Shown: positions 19,206 to 25,897 of the stretch, in pieces
How positions within the stretch are numbered: the stretch's first letter is position 1
Layout of the letters: every line of letters starts with the position of its first letter
NCBI GenBank assembly: GCA_030430385.1
Contig: JAUIFO010000004.1
Location: forward strand, 62,001 to 126,000
Length of the DNA stretch: 64,000 bases
Direction: 5' to 3'
From: Bacteroidia bacterium
GTDB taxonomy: Bacteria > Bacteroidota > Bacteroidia > Flavobacteriales > Flavobacteriaceae
The notes under the pieces: model-generated
Database searches by the model: none
What the model was told of the DNA's origin: nothing
What the model saw: only the letters and a program-made list of their open reading frames with translations
Translations under genes and position numbers: made by a program

Positions 19206-20204
19206 ATGAAAAAATCTATCATATATCTCTTATTATTTGTTTCTGTATTTGGGTATGCTCAGGAGTTAAATCAGCCTGCTTACACACAATACTTAGCAGA
19301 TAATGCTTTTGTGATCTCTCCTACTTATGCTGGAATTGGTGACAATTTTAGAGTAAGAGCCAATGGTCTAACACAATGGGTTGGCATTAAAAATGCACCT
19401 GATAACCAAGCGGTTTTTGTCGACTTTAGAATTGCAAACCGTTCTGGAGTAGGTATTTCAGCGTACAATGATAAAAATGGTAATACACGTCAGAAAGGTG
19501 TGAAATTTTCCTATGCGCATCATTTAACCCTAGACTATAAATCGAAGCAGTTTTTATCGTTTGGTTTATCGTATAACATTAACGCGTTCCGAATAGATAT
19601 AGAAAACTTTAATACTACAGAAGACATTCCTATTGTAGATCCAAGTATTACTGATGATAGAGCCATTTCAAATAACAACTTTGATTTTGGCGTTTTATAT
19701 CGTTGGAGAGATTTTTATTTGAGCTTCAATGCTAGTAATTTCCTTGAAAAAGATTTGGATGATTTTATAGGTCGTGAGCCAGGCAAATTATTGAATTATC
19801 AAGTGTATACTGGTTATGTGATTTCGCCAAAGAAAAATAATAGTATCGAATTTGAACCTTCACTGTTTTTTCAATATTTCAATAGTGATGGACGTTCGAG
19901 TACTGACCTCAATTTTAAATACCGAAAATTCAATCGATATGGAGATTATTACTGGATTGGTGCTTCATACCGATTCTTAAACGATCAGTTTTTTAAACCT
20001 TTAAATATTGGTCCGATGGCAGGAATCATGCATAATAACTTGTATTTGGCATATTCTTATCAAATAACCATAAACGATCTTTCTAGTTTTAATTCTGGAA
20101 CACACATGGTTACTATCGGAATTGACTTTCTTCAAAATGCAAGTAATTGTGCGTGTACACAAGGAACCAGTTGGAGAAAATATAAAGGCGCTGGAACTAA
20201 TTAA
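19206..20204 (+). CDS. sprF: SprF, PorP/SprF-family outer-membrane protein
   Basis: The 332-residue protein has a signal peptide (MKKSIIYLLLF to FGYAQ). It then shows the PorP/SprF barrel signature: QPAYTQYLADNAFVISPTYAG, RVRANGLTQWVGI, a middle DFGVLYRW, and a late NIGPMAG and AYSYQI. PorP/SprF proteins are T9SS accessory barrels. In F. johnsoniae SprF is specifically needed for SprB export. The location directly after the SprB-like gene is the same. Its last 8 bp overlap the end of the convergent regulator gene. Confidence 0.88.
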   Translation: MKKSIIYLLLFVSVFGYAQELNQPAYTQYLADNAFVISPTYAGIGDNFRVRANGLTQWVGIKNAPDNQAVFVDFRIANRSGVGISAYNDKNGNTRQKGVKFSYAHHLTLDYKSKQFLSFGLSYNINAFRIDIENFNTTEDIPIVDPSITDDRAISNNNFDFGVLYRWRDFYLSFNASNFLEKDLDDFIGREPGKLLNYQVYTGYVISPKKNNSIEFEPSLFFQYFNSDGRSSTDLNFKYRKFNRYGDYYWIGASYRFLNDQFFKPLNIGPMAGIMHNNLYLAYSYQITINDLSSFNSGTHMVTIGIDFLQNASNCACTQGTSWRKYKGAGTN

Positions 20205-21063
20205 TAATTTCGAGTTTGTAACCTACGCCATGTACATTGGTAAGTTTTACTGAGGCATCATCTTTCAATTTTTTTCGAAGTTTTGAAATATAGGTATCTA
20301 AGCTTCTACCAACAATAACACCATTGTCTTCCCAAACGCGTTTGGTGAGTTCATCACGTTTAATGATCTGATTTTTCTTGCTCACAAAAATTTCAAGAAG
20401 TTCACATTCTTTTTTCGATAAGCTGATTTCTGTAGCTGACTTTACAAGTTTATTTTGCTCTGGATAAAATTCGTAACTCCCTATAGGATAGGTTTCAGTG
20501 CTTGCTTTTAGTTGCTGTTCAGAATTGGAACGATTCCTTATAAATTCTACAAGTGGCAAACTCAAAAACACTAATACAATCAGTAACAGCCAATGTTTAT
20601 TGAATGTTGCTTGATGCAAGTTTAGGAATTTCACAGAGATCAAATAACAATTAGTTGGTAATGTTCTGTTTTGGCATGGAATAATGGTTTCCTCCTCATT
20701 AACTTTTATCTCATAACTGTAAGCGACTTCTCCATCTGAACACTGCAATACTTCTACTCTATAATTGTTAGGTAATTTTGAAGTTTTTAAACTTTGCTCT
20801 GTAATGGCAACCAAATCTTCAGGCTGAAAGGCTAACTCTGAATTAAAAGCAATTTGATATGTTTTATTTGAAAGCGCTTTAACTGGAAGAATTAATGAGG
20901 TTGAATCATTATTAGATAATAATAATTTATTACCAATATCGCGAAGAGACACTTTTACCACCTCTGAAAAATCATTGGTTTCAGATTTTGAAGGCAGACT
21001 AACCCAAAGTATAAACGTTATAAATGCCAATAAAATGTAAATGTAGCGTCGTGTCTTTTTCAT
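20197..21063 (-). CDS. Membrane-anchored ToxR-like winged-helix regulator
   Basis: I take the ATG at 21063 (MKKTRRYIYILLAFI). A start farther upstream would add a cysteine/lysine-rich leader that is really the phased repeat region. The 288-residue protein has one membrane segment at about 7-24, an extracytoplasmic region of about 130 residues with two cysteines (LQCSDGE, IIPCQN), and a second membrane segment near 158-177. An OmpR/PhoB-type winged helix follows at about 195-288 (LSKKECELLEIFVSKKNQIIKRDEL, SLDTYISKLRKKL, VHGVGYKL). It lacks a receiver domain, so it is a one-component membrane regulator. A YceI gene lies divergently, with OmpR-style phased repeats between. Confidence 0.85.
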   Translation of the reverse strand: MKKTRRYIYILLAFITFILWVSLPSKSETNDFSEVVKVSLRDIGNKLLLSNNDSTSLILPVKALSNKTYQIAFNSELAFQPEDLVAITEQSLKTSKLPNNYRVEVLQCSDGEVAYSYEIKVNEEETIIPCQNRTLPTNCYLISVKFLNLHQATFNKHWLLLIVLVFLSLPLVEFIRNRSNSEQQLKASTETYPIGSYEFYPEQNKLVKSATEISLSKKECELLEIFVSKKNQIIKRDELTKRVWEDNGVIVGRSLDTYISKLRKKLKDDASVKLTNVHGVGYKLEIIN

Positions 21064-21096
21064 AAGCACTGTAAATAACATACAATTTGCTGACTT

Positions 21097-21134
21097 TTTA
21101 CAACTCTTTACACATCTTTTACACTTTTTTGACA
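21097..21134 (-). promoter_or_regulatory. Phased TTTACA direct repeats, candidate binding site of the ToxR-like regulator
   Basis: TTTACA occurs at 21097-21102, 21107-21112 and 21118-21123, and TTGACA at 21129-21134, so successive copies are 10, 11 and 11 bp apart, about one helical turn. An inverted copy, TGTAAA, is at 21070-21075. OmpR-type winged helices typically bind direct repeats with 10-11 bp spacing, and the adjacent gene encodes such a domain. The binding is inferred. Confidence 0.55.
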
Positions 21135-21188
21135 TTTTTTAATGGCTTCCGCTTCTAGTTTTACATCACAATCTTAAAACCGAACATT

Positions 21189-21749
21189 ATGAAAACAATT
21201 TTAGTGACGCTTATATGCTTAAGCTATGTATGTATTACGCCAAATCAAGAACATTTAGATATTGATACTACCAAAAGTAAGATCAATTGGTCTTGTGATT
21301 ACACATTTTATTTTAATGGTCATTACGGTACCATTGATTTTGAAAAGGGTTATTTTATCAAATCGAATGACGTTATTGTTGGTGGTGAATTTGTTATTGA
21401 TATGAACAGTATCATCTGTTTAGATATTGAAAAGCAGGACGCTAACGAAAGTCTTGTGAACCATATCAAAGATCCAGATTTTTTTGATGTGAATACATTT
21501 CCAAAATCAAAATTAACCATTACCAATGTGGACTATGTTGAAAAGACAACTATGGAAATTTCAGCAGATCTAGAAATAAAAGGACAAACATTGCCAATTC
21601 GATTTAGAGCTGAAGTTGACTATGACTTGAAACAAATGACCACCAAATTCAAAATTGATAGAACACGTTGGGGAATTACCTACAATAGTAAGATGAAAGA
21701 TGGTGCCATTTCAGATGCGATCGGATTTGAAGTCACACTTAGATTATAA
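21189..21749 (+). CDS. YceI family protein
   Basis: The 186-residue protein has an N-terminal hydrophobic stretch (MKTILVTLICLSYVCI) suggesting export. It then follows the YceI lipocalin-like barrel: an early DTTKSKINWSCDY, VGGEFVIDMNSI, LVNHIKDPDFFDVNTFPKSKL, LEIKGQTLPIRF and TRWGITYNSK. YceI proteins bind long isoprenoid-type lipids and are often stress-induced. The gene is divergent from the membrane-bound winged-helix regulator, with 125 bp between the starts, and is its most likely target. Its last 6 bp overlap the convergent DUF4251 gene. Confidence 0.92.
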   Translation: MKTILVTLICLSYVCITPNQEHLDIDTTKSKINWSCDYTFYFNGHYGTIDFEKGYFIKSNDVIVGGEFVIDMNSIICLDIEKQDANESLVNHIKDPDFFDVNTFPKSKLTITNVDYVEKTTMEISADLEIKGQTLPIRFRAEVDYDLKQMTTKFKIDRTRWGITYNSKMKDGAISDAIGFEVTLRL

Positions 21750-22283
21750 TGCATTTACACGACCTGTATAGCGAATAGGCTGACGCGTTGGACCATTCAG
21801 AAACATCGATGATTTAAAATTGGGATAAAGTATGATGTTAAAGCGCAACAGTTCGCGTTGCGTTTTAGCATTAAAATTTACAGTAATACTTCCTTCTTTT
21901 TCATCTGTGTCTACTGTATAATTTTGAAGTACATTAGCAATACTAATGGACGAATCAGAGCCATTATAATCAGCATTCATTTGACGTTCACCAAAATAAG
22001 GTAATTCAGCAAAAATGCTATCGCCTTGAATCTTCAGATAATTGACGTTACCAATTAAATTGATTTGATTGACATTACTACCAGGTTGGATTAATCCAGA
22101 ATTTTGCAAAGCACTCATGGCACTTGTATTTTGCGGATATGCCATATCTGAAATGATTTCAAAATCTTTAGCATCAACAAGACGCTGAAGCTTTTGAATT
22201 TGTTCAGGACTTGCTGCAGTTTTACCAGAACCACAAGCCAAGACAACTAAACTAATTATTAGTAAATAAACACGATGTTTCAT
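21744..22283 (-). CDS. DUF4251 family lipoprotein
   Basis: The 179-residue product has a lipobox (VVLAC, lipidated Cys17) and then GSGK. The body fits DUF4251: LVDAKDFEIISDMAYPQ, later IQGDSIFAELPYFGERQ and an FNAKTQRELLRFNIILYPN segment ending with MFLNGPTRQPIRYTGRV. The family is a Bacteroidota beta-sandwich of unknown function. It is convergent with the YceI gene, overlapping by 6 bp, and lies upstream of nothing on its own strand. Confidence 0.85.
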   Translation of the reverse strand: MKHRVYLLIISLVVLACGSGKTAASPEQIQKLQRLVDAKDFEIISDMAYPQNTSAMSALQNSGLIQPGSNVNQINLIGNVNYLKIQGDSIFAELPYFGERQMNADYNGSDSSISIANVLQNYTVDTDEKEGSITVNFNAKTQRELLRFNIILYPNFKSSMFLNGPTRQPIRYTGRVNAL

Positions 22284-22350
22284 AACCCTAATTTATCTAT
22301 AAAATACATATTTTTTATCGCTTAATGAAGATTTAGAGGAACCTTAACAA

Positions 22351-22379
22351 AAAAAGTCAGCTAGTTTAGCTGACTTTTT
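22351..22379 (-). terminator. Rho-independent terminator of the propeller gene
   Basis: A 13-bp perfect stem (AAAAAGTCAGCTA / TAGCTGACTTTTT) with a 3-nt loop lies 22 bp past the stop of the minus-strand gene at 22401. The A/T ends give a U tract in either direction, but only the minus-strand gene ends here. Confidence 0.88.
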
Positions 22380-22400
22380 AAATTAACACTAAGGCAATCT

Positions 22401-25400
22401 TTAATTCTTCTGACCTCTACCAGGAGTATAAGGCGCACCAGAATTAATTAATTGCTGTTCTAGTTGTTTTAAATCTAAATTAAATACAGATTCAACACGC
22501 TTCTTAATAGCCATGATCTCACGCTTAGCGATTGCAAAACTATTTTTATGAGTTTCTGTTGGTGCAGAAGTAGAATACTTTTGCTCATAGCTTATGTTTC
22601 CAATTCGGTTTGCTGGTGTTTGTGGCTGACTAATATCTAGACGGCGTTTCACTGCATCACCATATAAATCGGTTGTAATTTCTGAAAGCTTTTGTTCAAT
22701 ATTCAAAACAGCTGACGCCAAGCTTTCGTAAGGCTGTTCTGAGCGTTTGATAGCAGATTTGATATACTTTAAACGATCATACGTTTCACTAATAATATTT
22801 TGAGTTGATCGGAAATCTGCTTCAAGTTGCGCAACATCTTTTTGAAACGCAACTTTAGCTGCACGATTTTCAGCAGGCATAACTGTATTTTTAAGTGCTT
22901 TTACTGAAAACGATTTTGGTCCAACAAGAGATGTCATTTGACCATCCTTAAACAGATCCATTTGTACTGTATATGTTCCTGGCTCCACTAAAGTTCCTTC
23001 ATCAATTGGTTCCCAAGGATTATAGAACGATAACTTACTAAGATCTATAGGATTTGGTAGTGTGTATCGTAAATCCCAATGAAAACGTTGCACGCCTTTT
23101 TTAGGTGCTTTAAATGTTTTATGAACTACCTTTCCAGCGCTATTCTTAATGGTAAATACCAATTGAGGATCTTCTTCATCATATTCAGCTTTTAACGCAT
23201 CATAACTTGGATAAGGCGTATCCTTTTTATCTTTAATCAGGCCAGCTTCTTTTTTGGTTCTTTTGTCTTTAATAGAAGTGAAATCCTCACCATAATAATA
23301 GGTAATCATTGCTTCTGGACCTAAATTTTCAGACGTGTAGAAATTATCACCTTGAAAGGCTTTACCAGGAAGTCCTAAAGGAGAGCTTCGCTCCCAGCTT
23401 AACGCTTCTCTTATAGGATATAAAATAGCAGTTTCAGAAATAGCATTATTTTTAACAGAACGCAATGCAGCATAATCATCAAGCACATAGAAACCTCTTC
23501 CAAAGGTTCCTAATACCAAATCACTTTCACGCTCTTGAATTGCAATATCTCTCACAGCAATAGTTGGTAATCCAGCTGAAAGCTTTTTCCAACGCGCTCC
23601 TTGATTAGGAGAGAAAAAGGCACCATACTCAGTTCCGCAGAAAATCAAATTTTTATCCACATGATCTTCTTCAATAGCATACACACTACCTTTTGGAAGA
23701 TTACTACTAATGCTAGTCCACGTATTTCCTTTATCTGATGACTTAAAAATATAAGGCTTAAAGTCACCATACTTATGATGATTGAATGCCACATAAATCA
23801 CATTAGCATTATGCTTAGATAAGTACACTGCATTAACATAAGATTGGTTAGGTGCTCCTGGAATATTTGAAATTTTACGCCAGTTATCACCTCCATTTTC
23901 AGAGATATACACAAGGCCATCATCTGTTCCTGCAGCGATTAAATTTTCATCAAGAGGTGATTCAGATAACGCAACAACACTTCCATACAACGATGTTGAT
24001 CCATTTTTTGCTACGGCATCAACACTTACGATCCTGTCGTATACTTTTAATTCATTTCTATTGATTTGTTGTGAAAGGTCATCACTAATAACTGCCCAAC
24101 TATTTCCGTAGTCATCAGAACGAAAGACCTTGTTAGCAGCAAAATACAAACGCCCAGACTTATGACGACTCACCACTAAAGGAGCATCCCAATTGTAACG
24201 ATAAGCATCTTCACCATCTCTTTCGGCTGGTTGAATCCCAACAATTTCGCCACTTAATTTATCAAAACGAACGAGGTAACCATATTGTGATTGTGCGTAT
24301 ACAATATTTGGATTTTCAGGATCAATTTGAGATTCAAATCCGTCACCTCCATTGGTAATGAACCAATCAAAATTTGTGATACCATGATTGGTTAATACAC
24401 GTGATGGACCACCAATACTGAAGTTGTCTTGCGTTCCTCCATAAATATTATAAAACGGATAATCATTATCTACTGCAACTTTATAGAATTGTGTCACAGG
24501 AATATTTTCTTTGAAATCCCAGGTTTTAGCTGCATCAAAGGTTTCATACATTCCACCATCACAACCAACTAACCAGTGCTGGTTATTATTTGGGTCGATC
24601 CACATACAATGGTTATCCACATGTTTAAAAACTTCGCCTACTTTTTGAAAGCTTCGACCACCATCATGACTCACAGCCATCCAAGTATCCATAGAATAAA
24701 TCGTGTTCGGATCTACAGGATCTGCAATAATTTCTTGGTAATAGTTCCCACTCGTTCTATGCGAGCTTCGCTTTTCCCAGCTTGCACCTCTATTAGTGGA
24801 AGCAAAAAATCCGCCTTTGCCATCAGCAGCTTCAACGATAGCATAAATAATTTCAGGATCTGCGGGAGAAATAGACAATCCTATGCGACCTAACTCAACC
24901 GTTGGTAAACCTGTCTGACTTTTAGTCCATGTTTCTCCTCCATCAACACTTTTGTGTAATCCAGATCCTGGACCACCACCAACATACGTGTATACGTGTC
25001 GTCTTCGTTGTAATGTAGAAGCGTATAACACATCAGGGTTTCTAGGATCCATCACAACATCATTCACACCTGTATGTACATCGACAGTTAAAACAGCATT
25101 CCAAGTCTCACCTCCATCAGTAGATTTATATAAACCACGATCACCACCTTTACTCCATAATGGTCCTATTGCAGCAACAAAAATCACATTTGAATCCTCA
25201 GGATGTACAATGATTTTGCCAATGTGCTCCGACATTTTTAAACCCATATGTTTCCATGTGTTACCACCATCAATCGATTTGTAAACACCATCACCATAAG
25301 AGACAGAACGCTGATTATTGTTTTCACCAGTTCCAACCCAAATTACATTAGGGTTATTTGGATCAATCGTGATACAGCCAATTGAATATGAACCTTCATT

Positions 25401-25673
25401 ATCGAATATTGGCGTAAACGTAACTCCAGAGTTTATAGTTTTCCAGACACCACCAGCAGAAGCAGCAACGTAATATTCAAAAGGATTGTTTGGATTTACA
25501 GCGACATCAGAGATACGTCCAGACGTTAAAGAAGGTCCAACACTCCTCCATTTGAGTCCGCTTAATTTAATATCATCTAAAGGCTGTTTGGTTTCTTTTT
25601 TAGATTTTTGAGCTGAAATGTTCTGAAAAGAAAACAGCAGACAAATCAGGTAAATAATGGTTGATTTTTTCAT
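22401..25673 (-). CDS. Large secreted BNR/VPS10-like beta-propeller protein
   Basis: The 1090-residue protein has a signal peptide (MKKSTIIYLICLLF to NISAQ). Up to about residue 700 it is a propeller with at least eight Asp-box repeats of the form SxDxGxTW, for example SIDGGNTW, STDGGETW, SVDGGETW, SENGGDNW and SSDKGNTW. Repeat geometry resembles sortilin/VPS10 and sialidase propellers. Proteins of this type are often labelled glycosyl hydrolase, but no sialidase active-site residues can be identified. The C-terminal third includes a beta-sandwich (VFTIKNSAGKVVHKTFKAP, FHWDLRY) and a helical end (QKDVAQLEADFRSTQNI). Function unknown; probably a surface or periplasmic binding protein. It has its own terminator. 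Confidence 0.82.
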   Translation of the reverse strand: MKKSTIIYLICLLFSFQNISAQKSKKETKQPLDDIKLSGLKWRSVGPSLTSGRISDVAVNPNNPFEYYVAASAGGVWKTINSGVTFTPIFDNEGSYSIGCITIDPNNPNVIWVGTGENNNQRSVSYGDGVYKSIDGGNTWKHMGLKMSEHIGKIIVHPEDSNVIFVAAIGPLWSKGGDRGLYKSTDGGETWNAVLTVDVHTGVNDVVMDPRNPDVLYASTLQRRRHVYTYVGGGPGSGLHKSVDGGETWTKSQTGLPTVELGRIGLSISPADPEIIYAIVEAADGKGGFFASTNRGASWEKRSSHRTSGNYYQEIIADPVDPNTIYSMDTWMAVSHDGGRSFQKVGEVFKHVDNHCMWIDPNNNQHWLVGCDGGMYETFDAAKTWDFKENIPVTQFYKVAVDNDYPFYNIYGGTQDNFSIGGPSRVLTNHGITNFDWFITNGGDGFESQIDPENPNIVYAQSQYGYLVRFDKLSGEIVGIQPAERDGEDAYRYNWDAPLVVSRHKSGRLYFAANKVFRSDDYGNSWAVISDDLSQQINRNELKVYDRIVSVDAVAKNGSTSLYGSVVALSESPLDENLIAAGTDDGLVYISENGGDNWRKISNIPGAPNQSYVNAVYLSKHNANVIYVAFNHHKYGDFKPYIFKSSDKGNTWTSISSNLPKGSVYAIEEDHVDKNLIFCGTEYGAFFSPNQGARWKKLSAGLPTIAVRDIAIQERESDLVLGTFGRGFYVLDDYAALRSVKNNAISETAILYPIREALSWERSSPLGLPGKAFQGDNFYTSENLGPEAMITYYYGEDFTSIKDKRTKKEAGLIKDKKDTPYPSYDALKAEYDEEDPQLVFTIKNSAGKVVHKTFKAPKKGVQRFHWDLRYTLPNPIDLSKLSFYNPWEPIDEGTLVEPGTYTVQMDLFKDGQMTSLVGPKSFSVKALKNTVMPAENRAAKVAFQKDVAQLEADFRSTQNIISETYDRLKYIKSAIKRSEQPYESLASAVLNIEQKLSEITTDLYGDAVKRRLDISQPQTPANRIGNISYEQKYSTSAPTETHKNSFAIAKREIMAIKKRVESVFNLDLKQLEQQLINSGAPYTPGRGQKN

Positions 25674-25707
25674 TGTATTTAGTCGTTTTTTAAAAGTTAT
25701 TAAAGAT

Positions 25708-25738
25708 AAAAAAAAGCAGTAACCTAAGTTACTGCTTT
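25708..25738 (-). terminator. Rho-independent terminator of the M16 protease gene side
   Basis: An 11-bp perfect stem (AAAGCAGTAAC, loop CTAA, GTTACTGCTTT) is followed on the minus strand by a U tract (A run at 25708-25715). It lies beyond the REP-like repeats, 160 bp after the M16 stop codon, and just upstream of the propeller gene. Confidence 0.8.
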
Positions 25739-25752
25739 ACTATAATTAACAA

Positions 25753-25882
25753 AGATTTCTCACTTTGTTCGAAATGACAGAATAAATTATAATATCTCTA
25801 TAAGTGTCATTCAGAATTCGTGAAACGAAATGAAGAATCTATTACTTTAATAATAAGATTTCTCACTTTGTTAGAAATGACA
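25753..25882. repeat. Triplet of REP-like repeats in alternating orientation
   Basis: Copy 1 at 25753-25779 and copy 3 at 25856-25882 share 26 of 27 bases, beginning AGATTTCTCACTTTGTT and ending GAAATGACA. Copy 2 at 25806-25840 is a related element in the opposite orientation, starting GTCATTCAGAATTC and ending GAAGAATCT. The order plus, minus, plus can fold copies 1 and 2 or 2 and 3 into long imperfect hairpins. Elements ending in AATGAC and AGAATCT are, in my recollection, dispersed between genes in many Flavobacteriaceae. The site is noncoding, after the M16 gene. Confidence 0.75.
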
Positions 25883-25897
25883 ATTTCATATCAACTC

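Noticed and set aside
21064..21135. Longer N-terminus (KKCKRCVKSCKK) for the ToxR-like regulator
   Set aside because: The Cys/Lys-rich stretch is the translation of the phased TTTACA repeats; the ATG at 21063 is followed directly by the membrane helix.
24576..25284. Plus-strand frames of about 105-110 codons within the propeller gene region
   Set aside because: They are antisense shadows of the Asp-box repeats, with no start context or homology pattern.
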